Origin: Atrichornis clamosus
Lineage: Eukaryota > Chordata > Aves > Passeriformes > Menuridae
Reading direction: 5' to 3'
Length of the DNA: 64,000 bases
Assembly (NCBI GenBank): GCA_013400975.1
Contig: WBMZ01003303.1
Coordinates: 1-64,000, forward strand
The translations under genes and the position numbers were made by a program. Below are positions 1 through 13,700 of the stretch, piece by piece (position 1 is the stretch's first letter; each line of letters opens with the position of its first letter). The notes under the pieces are model-generated. The model made no database searches. It worked only from the letters and a program-made list of their open reading frames with translations, and was not told the origin of the DNA.

Positions 1-760
<760 letters not shown>

Positions 761-768
761 TTTTATCA

Positions 769-1040
769 GAGAATCACAGAATATGCTGAGCTGGAAGGGA
801 CCCGCAAGGATCATCGAGTCCAGCTCCTGGCCCTGCACAGGACTGTCCCCAAGAGTCACACCCTGTGCCTGAGAGCGTTGCCCAAACACTTCTTGAACTC
901 TGTCAGGCTGGTGCTGTGACCACTTCCCAGGGGAGCCTGTTCAGCGCCTAACCACCCTCTGGCTGAAGAAACTTTTTCTAATATTCAACCTAAACCTGCC
1001 CTGACACAGCTTCAGGTGCATTAAATCCTGTCACTGTGAG
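769..1040 (-). mobile_element. CR1 LINE fragment (3' end), minus orientation
   Basis: The plus strand begins AGAATCACAGAATATGCTGAG and continues through the reverse complement of the conserved CR1 3' region: GCTGGAAGGGACCC, a segment like GATCATCGAGTCCAGCTCCTG, and CTAATATTCAACCTAAACCT. It is a 5'-truncated non-LTR retrotransposon copy without a usable reading frame. It lies about 500 bp upstream of the ACTN1 start codon, in the same orientation as the gene. Confidence 0.92.
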
Positions 1041-4000
1041 GATGGTTCCGTGCGGCACAGCTGGTGGCCCATCCCGCTGGTCCCAAAGTGAGGGTGCTCA
1101 GTCACAGCCCCACAGTCCTGCAGCCCGACTCAAAACACAGCTTCCTCGTGGGGTCATACAGGTGTGCCCACTCCTAGGATGCAAAAAACAGCTATTTTAT
1201 CCTGTTCCTGGCTGGTAACCTCTGCTCAAGGTTGGGATTGCCAGCACTGGTAGCCGAGCCTTCACGCCCGGTGTCAGGAGGTGCAGCCATGGGGCATCCA
1301 TTGCTGTGCCGGGACCTCGCAGGCACACCTGCTGCTGTCTGCCCACAAATATCCTGTTTGACAGGAAAACGCAAAATTAAAGTGCATTTGGCTCATCTAG
1401 CAGCTTCCTAGAAGGGAAACACAAAGTGTTGAGAAGTGTACGGACACACAAACGCTTGACATAGGTTTCCATCAGTTAAGTAGAGGAGGGAAAAAGGACA
1501 GCAGCACTGTTAGTTTCCCTGGTAGTCTTGCAGAGAACCACTATGGCATCTCTCACAAAAGTGAGAGGAAGCCCGAGGAAATGCCATTCCACAACACTGC
1601 AGGGCTTAGTTAGCTTATGTCCCAATTCATCAGATACAGGGGAAGCGGAGAGTTTGGGGCCCAGGAATGTGGGTGAGAGGGATGCTGAGAATGGACTGGA
1701 AGGATGCTGCAAAGCATCAGGTTGAATTGGGCAGGGAATGCTCCACATCAAGTTGGATTTAGCCCTGAATTATGCCAATGAGCTCCACTTGCAAAATAAG
1801 GGAGTTTCTTTCCTGTTTATGAACAAACATTGGAGGTGAAATTGGATATATTCTTTCACTTCGTGGCATAAATAACTGTGCAGACTATAATGGACAGATG
1901 CTCTTTATGGTACTCTGTCTTCATGTGTCTTATGATGCTCCTTGCATACACTTGTAGACTTCAGAAACACAAATATAATTATTGGAATTGTTCTGCACCG
2001 TTCAGAGACTTACATTCACACTGCCATGCATCACTTGAGGTAGAAAGATTATTTCAATATGTAAGTACAGTAATATTCATAATTTTCAAAAGAAATGCAA
2101 GATGTCTCCATTTTGTGACCATTTGGAAAACCAGGCCACTCAGGGCATCCTGCTCAGTGGAGCCAGATCTGAGTAATCCAGAACGATCAAGCACTTCGAA
2201 AATTCCCCTGGATGCACTTCATGGTGAAGTGCCAGGGAATGCAAAATAGTCCTGTCACTCTGGACAGGTGGTAATGGACTCAAAAGAAACTTCCCCCACC
2301 ATTCTGCACCACAGAGAGGTGCAGATGATGATAGCTGTTTCTCGAGAAGCAGGGTGGAGGAATACACATTGTCAAAATATGTAAATCATCAGTCTTTGAA
2401 GAGGAAGAGCCAATTTTTATTTCTTACAACCATCTGATGAGCAGTAACAGGAATTGTGAATCAACAGCTATAGCCTGATCACATGATAGAGACATCAAAC
2501 ATGTCTAAAAGTTTTGTACCTACTAGTTTTTTTTATTTATCAAGACGCTTTCCACCTGAGTAATCTGGAAGAATATGGGAATTGGTAGAGATCTGGGGAA
2601 ACATAAGGAGGAGGGAAGCAAACACATTCCTTGAGAGAAGTTCTAGGCTTTGTTTTTTAAGGCAGGCATTATTTACTTGCCTCCCCACCCTTATATTTTA
2701 AGAGCCCATTATTGAAAGCCACTTTTCAGACCTTCACAAATGTGGTGAGAGGTTTCAGCTGCCATTTAGTGAGTGGAGATTTTCAGCATTTCCCAGGAAA
2801 TGCTCAGCACCATGGAGACCTAAGACATGCAGTGGGTTTATGTGAGGCTGAGTGTTCTAGGTGCTGCCTCTTTGGCTACTTGGAGTTGAGTCACAAAGCA
2901 ACTATCCCCATATTCATAATGTTATTATTCTTACCTGTGCAAAATACACCCAGTGATCTCTCTTACAGAGACTGGTGATATTATAAATAGAAAAATGTTT
3001 TTAGTTGCCAATATCCTGTTCATGTACCTATTTATTTTTGCACAGGGAATGGATTAGACAATTTGATGTACAACATCAGTGCAATAAACTGTTATAAAAT
3101 CAAGAACTACTGTGAGGTTTCTAATGTATTAGAGCCTCTCCCCTAATTGTCCTTGACATTTGTATTTCTAACTTTATCATCCTTACTTCTCAAAATTCTT
3201 TCTTGGATTTCTGGGAAATATTTTAATTTTTCACTCCTAAGCCCATCCCAACTATTAGCCTTTCACAAACTCCTTAACAAAAGGAAGTGAGTGTTCTTGG
3301 CCAGAGTTTTGTGAACTTACGAGCAATAGCGAGAAGGAAAAAAAAGAGTATTTCTAAACTTGGGATAGTTCCCAGATCCCCTTGACCTTTGCCCTTGTGA
3401 AGAATTGTTCCGGCACCATGAAGGGAAAGAAACGAACTTGCAGTGGGAGAGGGAAGCACAGCAGCCACAGGAGCTACAGGGGCCAGTGCTGCTGATGGGA
3501 GACCTGCCTGTCACCACAGCAGTACTCTGGTTTTCCTTACTTCCTTTCATTACTCCTAGACTTCTCTGTACAAGATTGCTGCTGATTTCCTTGGGTGTTA
3601 TTCAAACCCTCCTGGACCAAGTGGGTCTCCAGTAAAGTCTTTCTGATCCAATGAAGGGAGAGTGGGCTTCTTGCAGGGCAGGGGGCAGAGTCACCATGGG
3701 AGCAGTTGGACGTACATCCTACTTCTTCAGTCTGCAGTAGATGAAAAGAGGAAGAAGCCCGAAGGTATTGGGGTATTTCTGGTTACTGTTTGCTGCTTAT
3801 TCTCTTTGTGCTTTGCATATTAGCTACAGGTCACGAGCTTCCCTGGGGACATATGTATTTTCTTGCCAAGAACATCCATAAGCTTCTGTAATGAGGCCTG
3901 GCAGGTGAGCTCAGTCACTGTACAACAGTGAACAAGGCTATGTTGGAGTGGCCCTTGGCTTTTGTTTTGGGAAGTCTCACAGCCAAGTGTAAGCACTCAT

Positions 4001-7000
4001 ATTCTGCAGATGCACAAAAACTTTGTTGCTCAGGGATTTGGCAAAAATTTGAACTGCATGTTGGGCTGTCACTGTAAAGAATTCACCAAGTTAGACTCTT
4101 TTTCATAATTTCTACATCCCCAATCCAGGACATACTACCAGTAAGAACTCAGCCCTTGTGAAATGCAGACATTAATTTGGTGGAGCTCAGTGGGGGTATA
4201 CCATGCTTCATGGAAACTAGGGAGGAAGGGACTCGTGCCCAAAGATTTGGTAAAACTTGTGCTTTTAAGAAGTGCCATGGAATAATTGCCATGGTCATCC
4301 AGGGATAGCTGGAAGTGAGACAAAAAAAAAGGGAACAACCAAGGCAAGAATGCTGTATTTGGAGGGGAAAAAAAGAGGCCCAAATGAAGCTCACAAGTGC
4401 AAAACATATTCTCTTTCCTTCAGGACCCCATCACCCAAGTTGTGTTCCTCTTCTACTATGACCCTACTACCCTAAGTCCTTTTTCCCTTTATTTCCTTTC
4501 TCAGTTACCTGAATTTCCAAAACTGGCTCCCAAGTCCATCACCCTAAACTGGGGGATTGCACAAGTTCCTGAATAGGATGTTACGTCCTCTTCCTGCTGA
4601 CTGGAAGTCAGCCATGCTTGTTCAGAGCATGAGCTTTAAAGCCAAAGTGAGTTACAGAGCTGTCTTCATACGTATTTGCTAATATTCTTTGAAGTGTGTA
4701 ATTTTGTGAAAATTATTATTTGTTTTCCCTGTAAAAACCTTGATGTTACTTTTCTAGCAGAGTATACTCTAGATTGCTCCATTTGCTTTCACAGTGTCAC
4801 TTGAACAATAGAATCAGGAATTACACCTCTAGTCATATATTCCTATTATCACATACCTGTATCTGCTTTCATCCTGCAAGGAATCCTTGATCAACATTGT
4901 CCATTTAACACCCCTTTGCTCTCTCCCTTTATCCCTGAAGGGAAAGGTGTTTGCTGCTTAGAAGTACACAGGAGCATCATGCAAGCGAAGCAACTTGGGC
5001 AGGTGCTGAGCTGGTTCTGCAGAGAGACACAGGGAGTAAAATCATCCAATGGCACCAACAGAATCATGTTAGATGCCCATGAAACACACTGTACAGTGAA
5101 AAACCCCTCATTGTGGTTACCATCCTTATTCTGTGATATGGGCATAGAGACCTTCAGTCACCAATGGTAAGCACTTCTCATTTTCATGTTTTACCTGCAA
5201 GTTGCCCGGTACTGAGGGGCAGGTCTTTGTGGGCTTTTTTTGCTCAGTCTTTTTGGTTTTCTGTGTCAGTCTTCAAAGGACACTCAGTTTCTCAGTGCTG
5301 ACACAGTACGTTTGTATGGTGCAAACAATAAGAAGACTCAGAGACCAGAGAAGCTAAAGACAATAGCCTTTTCCATGTTCCTACAAGAGACAGGGGATGG
5401 ATTAAAGTGTAGAAGAGAGCACACTTCAAATTGGACAAATCCCTGACAACTGCTGTATCCATGTACAAACCAAAGGCTTGAGCTGGGCCATGCTCAGTGC
5501 CATCTCTCCTGCTGGAGGCAGAGGAAGAGGCTGCCTCGAGGCACAGGGGAAGCCATGGTGCAGGAGATGCTGCAGCAGCTACACACCTCCATGAGCAGAG
5601 CTCTAAAAGGCAGAGCCAACCAGTGCCTTCCACATGACCAAGGTAGCAAGAAGGCAGAAGAAACTGCTTACTTCTGGAGACTGCAAATGAAATATAGGAT
5701 GGCTCATTCCTGGTGCCACCAGGAGGGAGACTCAGGTTTGAGTCTCTTGTTCGCACTCTCTGACTGAGCAGAGCTTGCCCAGTGATGTGCCTGTGGCTTA
5801 AAGATGCAGGATGCAGAATTTGTTGCTTCTCTCACTTCCCAGGCACCAAACTGACCATGGAGCAAGTGTGACAAGCTTTGGAGGTAAATGTTGTGAAGTC
5901 TTTCTGGAAAGGGAACAGCTGCAAGATGGTAGCAGAAAGGCAAGTACAGGGATTAGTCTCTTTCTGGCTCCACCCTTGCCTTCAAAGAAAATCTTTTTTT
6001 ATGCAAGAGCTCTCAGACCTCTCATTATTTAGCTCCATCTTAAAAACTTTGCTTAAAATCCATTCACTTTGATGTTCTCCATAATTGCAAGTCTGCTATT
6101 TTGTAGTACAGTGCTTGAAAAAAACATCATCTCCAAGTATATCACTTGTACAGTGGTATCCTCAGGCTGTTTTCAAGCAGAACCCCTTTCTGGCCATGAC
6201 TTGGAATCATTTTCCAGAGGGAGAGCCAAGAAATGTTTCATTTCTTCTGAGCAAGGCAGCTGCCTCGTCATACTTCAGCAACAACACACTGCACTGGCAT
6301 CTTTCCCACATGGCTCTGCCACTGACCTGCGAGTCTAACCCTGACCAGAGCAGCAATAGTCATTGCTGTGCCATCCCTCACTGCTCTGGGATGCTCCGGT
6401 AGATCACAGTTGTGGCAACAGTGTGTCAGCAATCCCTGCCTGACCAAACCCACAACTACACTCAGGTATGTTTAGAGCAAAGAACTTTGAGGGTGCTTGC
6501 TCAAGATTTTGCATGCTGTTGCAGTGGTCTGCAGCTGTCTGCAGACCCCAGGCTCGGTCCATCCATCCATGGGACAGTTTTTGCACAAAAGAAGCATTCC
6601 TGAGGGGAGAACTGCAGGATATGTGAAGCAGACACGGGTCTGCTGCAGTGTACACTGGGCCTGCCAAGGATACTGCCACAGAACTGCATTGCCAGAGAGC
6701 TCAGTGCTGTGGTCACACAGCCCCTCCATCCCTGACAGGTTGCAGACAGCTGGTGTAAGACCTGATCACGCATGAAGTTCATTTGCGCATGGTTTTTGCT
6801 CCATGTATGATGCAGGCCTGGGATAATCCTACAGGGGAAACCATGGAGGGTGATGGAGGGTAAAAATCTGATACAATGCAAAGACACAAGCAGGCCAGGC
6901 ATATACTACAGTCTTTAATTCTATGTGGAGAAGTGCACGGTGTGAGATCCGAGGCTATGTTAGTTACATATGCAGAGCAAATGCAGAAGAGCACACATCA

Positions 7001-7228
7001 ACAGATCTGGAGCAGAATGTACTGTCAGCAGCCAGGAAATGCTGTGCAGTTGCAGCGGCGTGGCAAGGTATGAGTGCTATGCAGGCAGATGGTAATGCCA
7101 GAGCTGCAGCCCTCTCAGGCCTTTTCCCAGAAAATCCATGTCCAGAAGTGCGTGCACAAAGCAGTGTCATTTGTAGGACATGAGAAGCCAACCTTCTGGC
7201 CCTCTCAACATTTGGAAGGATGTGGATG
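1041..7228. other. Intergenic DNA upstream of ACTN1, no gene seen
   Basis: This is mixed-composition unique sequence. Reading frames reach about 154 codons (for example 5292-5756 minus) but show no family resemblance, no splice-flanked coding pattern and overlapping ORFs on both strands, as expected by chance. A MEF2-like AT core (TTATAAATAG) occurs near 2980. I see no RNA gene and no clear recent repeat. Confidence 0.6.
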
Positions 7229-7650
7229 GAGTGCTGTGTCTGGCTCTGGGTGCCAATTTTTAAGACAGATAGACATCAGTTGGAGAGAGTCCAAAGGAGA
7301 AGTAACAAGAAGGCTCAGAGGTCTAGAAAACCTGACCTTTGAGGGGAGACTGGAAGAAGCAGGCTTTGTTTAGTCTAGGGAAGAAAAAATGTAAGTGAGA
7401 CACAGTACCAGTCCTCAAATATGTAGAAGTTTACTCAAAGAGTAGCACATTACACCATTTACCATGGCCACTGGAGAATCTGCAAATGGTCAGGATAGCA
7501 AAGCACTTGAGGAGGCCACCAAAGGAAACTGCTGAATTTCCACTGCTGGAGAGTTTAAAGAGCAAGTAATACAGCTATAAGGAAGGCAAAACTTTAAGGA
7601 CAATTGACCCCACCATGAGCTTGGAAGGTGAATCCTGTGTCACCTTTTGT
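7229..7650 (+). mobile_element. Old, degenerate CR1 fragment, plus orientation
   Basis: The stretch from GTGCTGTGTCTGGCTCTGGG through GGAGAGAGTCCAAAGGAGAA, GGGGAGACTGGAAGAAG and TTCCACTGCTGGAGAGTTTAA follows the order of blocks in the CR1 3' region. Many mismatches and deletions are present and the terminal tail is not recognisable. It looks older than the copies at 26 and 45 kb. Confidence 0.7.
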
Positions 7651-10229
7651 GATCTTCTCCAACTGTGTTTCATAACCCTGCAGTACAGTCAGCTTCAGAG
7701 GACAAAACAGTACCATGAAACCACATGACATGATTGTAAAAAGACTAATGATTGAAGAAAAGTATTTGCAACTGCAGGGATTTAAAAAGGTAAAATCAGA
7801 CATATGGAACCTGACCTAGACAGTCTCATCAGACACCCATGTGTAAAGCCCATTGCAGTACGATTGCTGCAGGAACCTGAGAGAGGTGAGCAAGGTGAAA
7901 GGGGCTATGGGAAAAAATACATTTATGTACACTTACATGGACAAAAACTGCTTTAAATCCACCTACAGCTGCTTCATAAAGGAAGTCACAGTTCTCTTTT
8001 GTGTTAGAGCTACCAGCAAAACCCACCATTAGTACTCCAAATGCTGACAGGAGATGCTTCACTCCTGGTTTTGTCTTTTAAATGCACCTCTCATGGCCTC
8101 TCCATCGCCACATGCTTTTAGCATGAATTATTTTTTTCAATAATGAGGTGGGTCACAGTGTCATCAAACTGCAAACTATATCCACAATCCATGCTTGGCT
8201 ATGGGGCAACAATGACAGATAGTTCATAAAGGGCTAAGAAAATGCAGATCCATGTGACTCTGGGGAGGCCCACCCTCATCTTAGTGCACCAACAGGACAT
8301 GAGTGCTCTAAAAATTAGTGTGAAGGAAGCTGGTTAATTCTTACCTGTTAGCTGTGGTCTTAAGGATGCTAATCAAGGCTCCTGTACTGGTACTCCTAAG
8401 GCTGTCCCAGCAGTTCAGGGAGAAATAGCTGAGGTTTTCAATTTCTTCTGTACGATGCCAAGCCACCCACCTCCAGCAGCAGAGGTGGCACAGCTTAGCA
8501 CAGAGTGGTGTGGATGAAGAGCTCACTCCTTTCAGAAAAGTAGTTGGTACAATTGAAAGACATACCAAAACCTTCCAGGCATGTCAGCTTGTTCTCAGCA
8601 CACAGTGGTCCGGCAGTGAGTGGGGAAAATGATACTGAGTCAGTGAGGCTGGGATCCAAACTCAGACTTTCCTCAGAATTGGAGCACAAGATACACACGG
8701 AGCCTACATCCACACTGAGCCTAAAGTCACTGCTCCATTAACTTGCCTTCCTAAAGTACACTTGGAGCCTAAGGCTGTGCATTGTACAAGGAGGTATGGC
8801 TCTGGGTTTTGCTTGAAGAAGTCCCTTCACCCCACTTCTCTGGAGGGTGCAGGGAGCACCTGGGTGGTTGGCAGTCTGCTGCCCCTGCCGAACAGGTTAA
8901 GCTTCTGTGCTCCACAAGCAAAAACTGCTGCATAGAAGCAGCTATGGGTTATGCATGCCTTTGTAGAGAAAACCATCGTGTTCATTATTCTTGTCTCCTA
9001 ACTAGTTCATTCCTTGCTGTTTCTTCTCTGTACAGTGGGAGCAACTGTGCACAGCTACCAGAAATCAAACTGTTCAGTGCAAAGTCACCTCTTGTATCAG
9101 AAAGCTTCTTGTTTGGAAAGCAGCAGAGAACCTCATACCTTTATGTTTGCAGTAGCTCCACTTTGAGGAGGGTGACACTTGTGGAGCAATATGTCCAGTG
9201 CAATATGTCCAGTGCTGCCCCTGGGCAGCACCAACCACATACAGCAGGCACAGCCACTAAGCAGGCAAACTAGGTAAGCTGCTCTCCCCAGCCTCCTTTA
9301 ATCTCTAAGAGGAGGCTCCAAATCAGCTGTGCAAGCCCTGGGCTCCCCTGTAGTGCTTTGACTGTCTGAGCCATGACTACCTGCTTGTGCCTTCCCTCCA
9401 AGCCTGTCTTAAAATTAGCTTTGAAACACATCAGGTAAAGAGGGATGTGAGGAATACAGACAGTGGCACTTCCAGACAAAGGGAAGGAGGCTCTCAGGGC
9501 AGCCCAGCCACCACCTCGTTCAGCCCGGGCTGCAGACTATGTCCATGTTCCACCTGTGCTCTCTGTGGCTGTAGCCCAGCAGTCAGGGCCAGGCTCAGAT
9601 GTCATCTTTACTGTTTAGAGTACCCATAAGCAGGTCCTCCCCCATCCCTAGGAGCTCTTCCCAGGGCATCCTGCTTTCCATTTATATATTCTGCTTTTTT
9701 TTTTCCTTTGAGAAAGCCTAAGCTATTTCTTCAATAGCGGAGAGGGAGATGAAGTGGCTGAGAAGTAATAAATAATATAAAGTGGTGTAGCAGACCTCAC
9801 ATTAAGCCTGAAGTCCACATCAAGACATCAGTCTCTCATGTCTTTTGTTGGGCCAACCAATTAACCCCAGTGGATTGGTACATGCTTCTTTCCTGTTATT
9901 TTTGGGGGGGGTTTCAACTTTTTAAAAATTTTTTTTTTCAGGCCAGGCATCAAGCAGAGGCCTTCCCTGCACTTGAGCTCCCGTCCCAGGAAGGATAGAT
10001 GCGCTCCCATGTGGGACGCCTGGGAATCAAACTGTAGGCTTTCACATGACATCATTGGGAGCTTTAAGCGGGGTTTAGTGCAGTTGCTGTGAGCCCAGCA
10101 GTCAGTGACCTTGACTGGGTCCCCTGGATAAATGATGCACACAAGCCGGATCCCCCACAGCACCTGTGGACTGGACTCCCCACTGATCACTCTGTCTCTC
10201 CCCGCCCGCAGCAGTGGCTGGTGCTTGGT
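7651..10229. other. Intergenic DNA with a small duplication and hairpin
   Basis: No gene is supported. An open frame of 163 codons (8782-9273 plus) has no recognisable domain. At 9187-9214 the 14-mer CAATATGTCCAGTG is repeated exactly in tandem. It runs into a 9-bp perfect stem (GTGCTGCCC, 2-nt loop, complement) at 9212-9231. A run of eight or more G and a T-rich tract lie near 9905-9940. Confidence 0.6.
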
Positions 10230-10700
10230 GTGGGGACAAAAGCCGAGTGTCCCTGGTGGGCCATGCCACCCGCTGCCCCAGGTTTTCCCCACCCTGGCTC
10301 GTGCCTGGCCCCACGGCGCCTGGCCGGGAACTTGAAGGTTTCCACAGCCATGTACGGTCAGGCGGTTCCCGCGGGCCGGCTCCCCCCGCGCAGGAAAGGT
10401 GGAAACCTTGCAGCCGTGTATGGAGCGGCGGCGGGGGCGGTGCCGTCCCGCGAGCTGAAGGGCGCCCGGCCCCGCCGCCAGCAGCGTGCTGGCTCCCCGA
10501 GGCAGCTGCTCTCACTCCCCCTGCAGCGCCCGGCTTTCTCTCCCGAGCCGGAGCGGGGGGCTCTGGGGACCGAGGTTGTGAAATGCAGGGCCAAACTCCA
10601 GCCGGCTGCAAGAGGAAGAAACACCGAGTGGGAAACCTGCGGCTGGGCTCATTGCTCCAGACATGTGCGCTGTTTAAATAATTGTCTAGGTAAAGATGTG
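10230..10700. promoter_or_regulatory. Orphan CpG island, candidate promoter of an unannotated transcript
   Basis: A hand count gives about 31 CpG dinucleotides in 10261-10560 at roughly 70% GC, near CpG-island density, while both flanks are CpG-poor. It lies about 10 kb upstream of ACTN1 and 21 kb from the DCAF5 3' end. On the plus strand a good splice donor CTAG|GTAAAG occurs at 10689/10690. On the minus strand an ATATAAAG TATA-like box lies at 10704-10711. Open frames of 155-222 codons cross it on several frames of both strands; that is typical of stop-poor GC-rich DNA, so I do not call a protein. It may be an lncRNA promoter, an alternative upstream ACTN1 promoter or an enhancer island. 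Confidence 0.5.
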
Positions 10701-13700
10701 CTGCTTTATATTGCCCTCCAGGAGCCAGGCAGAGAGCAGTGGCGCTGTCCTCTCTGAAAAGTGAAAGTTGCCCTTACAGCTCCCCTGGGTTTTCCGCTGG
10801 TGAAAAAGGAGAGCCACTTGTTAACACGAAGGAAGATGTGGTTTTCTCTTGTGTTCTGGCAATAGCAAACTCATCATCTCTGTTCCTGGCCAAAAATACC
10901 CCAGACATCCCTATCCCATCGTCTTCACAGGGCAGAAGTAGATGGGGTTTCAGCACTCGCACTTGCTGAGAGACAGCCTCCATGGCAACAGGAACCTGGC
11001 TCTGGGAAGCAGAAGGCACATAGGCATTCAAGAGGGAGAGCAACCCTCCCATGGCCATCAGCAAACTCAGAGCCATTCACACTATTACGGGTTTGAGACT
11101 GAGGGTTTTAAGCAAAAGAACTGTTGCACCTTGGGTTTGTGTTGCCTGTGCACCAGAGGCCCAATGCAGCAGGTCTCTGACCCTATGTGTTTAGTGAAAG
11201 CAGTGCTGTAGGAGAGCTTGGCAGCTTTGAGGGTGAAGTAGCAGCCTCATCATAGGCAGAAGTGTTCTGGCCTTGGGGCTGATACAGTGACATGCACTCC
11301 CACTAGGACCTGCTTGGGAGGAGGTTATTGCAGCGTCAGCACGTGCCTAGTACATCTCCTGACACTGAATCACTGGCCCCATCTCATCTGTCCTACCCAT
11401 ACCTTGGCTCAAAACACACTGGATGGCAAACACCTGCTTTTCTTCAGTCTGCAGAGAAGAGTTGGAACGCATTTCCATGAAAATTGCCAGAGAAAGGCTA
11501 AAAGTTGAAGTGTTATCTCCCCGTCCCCAAGCAGCAGTGTGCTGTCCCATGGCAGTCATATCTTCCAAAGGAATGAACCTTACAAAGAGAGGTGGCAGCT
11601 GGCTGTCATTTGGAAGACCAGAGACAGTTTCACCTGCAGAAGTGGCCCTGCAGCTGTTGTGCATCCAGTATTTTTCCACTCAGTGAAGGCCATTTCTCCA
11701 GCTAAGGTGCTTGTTACCATGGTCTTCTCCATCTTAGCATTTTGGTAATATGCAGCCTGGTATATCTTGCTTATGCCCACAGCTCTGAGAAGCTGATGCC
11801 AAGTAGGCACCACTGCATCAAAGTCATTGAACAAGAAATATGGACATCCCCATCTGGGGAAAAGAGAGATGACAAGAATGATCCGCAAGGTTGGTGTGCT
11901 GGACTCTTTCTCTCCGTCACTTCATCTCTAACTTAAAAAAAAATTACTTCCTCTCACAGGGTATTTTTACTGCAGTAATTCCTGTGATATCCAAGGTTGA
12001 AGGTATTGGGAAATAGTTATAGTCACAGACTGCAGAAAGTCTCCCATGGTTGGTGGCAGTGCACAGACCCTGGAACAGAAAAAAACATCAAGGATTTTTC
12101 TCTAGCCATAATCATTGTGCAGATTATGCACATTATACCCAAATGGTTATGGCTGGAAAAGCTGAGCTAATGAAGCCTGAGCCTCAGAAAGCTTCTTCGT
12201 GCTGTTGTGGTAAAGATCCACTGCTGCTCTTTACTCTCTCTTGTAAAGTTGAGCTGAAAAGAACACCTTTTAGGTACTGCATCAGCCATGACTTTGTAAA
12301 GTAGTGATGAAAACAAAAGCTTGGGAAGAAAAAGAAAGGAACCTGGTCTTACTGTAAGACTCAGCAGCTCTGGGGTTGAGTTTGTGGCATGATCCTGTTC
12401 TTCTGAACACCCCTCTGACACCCGACATCTCTGGGTCACACTGTTCACGGTGCTGCACTCTAGCAGAGAGGGTCGGAAATGCTGAGATACTGAGATTTTG
12501 TGAAATATCAGGGTTATTTCTTATGAAGTCCCATTCCATATCCTCCACTTCTATAGATGAACATAGACAATTCTCAAGATACCCCACAGGTAAGAGCCCT
12601 AGATTATAATCTTTCTTTATAGCAACACCCACATAAAAGAAAAACCCTTGTGGCATAGTCTACCTGTCTTTGTATAAAGGTGGTTTGTTCCTTTTTGAAT
12701 GGTAAGTATTTTCTGAAGGGGAAAATGTGAAAAAATTGAGAGCTGCCAATTGCATGAAGTGAACTGACAATATTTGTATGTGAAATACAGAGAAATATAT
12801 GATTTTCTACTAAAAATCATTATAAACTACTGATATGCCCAGTACTAGTGGTCACAGTCATCTCAGGTACAGAGCCAGAAATATGCTCTAAGAGAAACGT
12901 TTCTAGTTCCCTGCTGATAGACCTCCACCCACAGCTAATGAAGAATATTTTAATCCCCATTTCTTTCAGATCCAAGCATATTACCTAAGCGCACCTCAGG
13001 TATTTCTGGTATGTGGTACCCTGAAGAATAGTGGAAATGAAAACCAAAAAGGTGTGAATATTTGACTAAGAACACAAGGGGACTTAAATGCAAATTACAC
13101 CTTTGCAAACCTTTGCCAAGGCAGTGCCAAATTCAGCCCTAGCACTGCACAAATACGAACTTGGTTGATTAAGGGGTTTGTTGGGAAGTTCTGATTGAGT
13201 CTTCTCCTGACAGCACTTTTGTTGGGGTGTCCTGTGGCAGGTCAGAAGATAAAATTGGGAAATAATTTCATCGTATCTGTGCATAGACTCTGTTCCACAT
13301 ACTCATAATTTCTGGAACATAGTGCTTTGGGTTAGTCAAGTTTCTGGGCTCTTTATTCAAGGATGATTTTCTGCTAAGGCAAAAAAGTTACCAAACGTCT
13401 CCCCTCATACCCTTGGATCCCTACTCTACCATTCTTTGAATGACAGTCAACGCAAAAAAAGTACACAATTGACATTGTAGAAAATAAATATAAGTACTTC
13501 TTCATCACTGGACTCAAGTAAGGCTCCATTTTATACTTTGCAAGTACCCAGGTCTCCCTTGTGCCGAGTTCAGTTTAGCACCATAGCTTGAATTGAGTGA
13601 GAGGAAAGCAGAGAGTATATGAGCTTAAGGTTACTGGAGTACCACTTTATAACATGCTCAAATAGTGTCTGCCACAGCATTGTGGCATCTACAGGCACAT

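Noticed and set aside
5292..5756. 154-codon minus-strand frame
   Set aside because: Unrecognised, with comparable frames on the opposite strand and no supporting signals.
8782..9273. 163-codon plus-strand frame
   Set aside because: No motif or family resemblance, contains a tandem duplication and hairpin, and has no splice or promoter support; likely chance.
10089..10757. 222-codon plus frame and overlapping 155- and 169-codon frames
   Set aside because: Overlapping frames on both strands in a GC-rich island, no recognisable family and low-complexity translation. The island itself is reported, not a protein.
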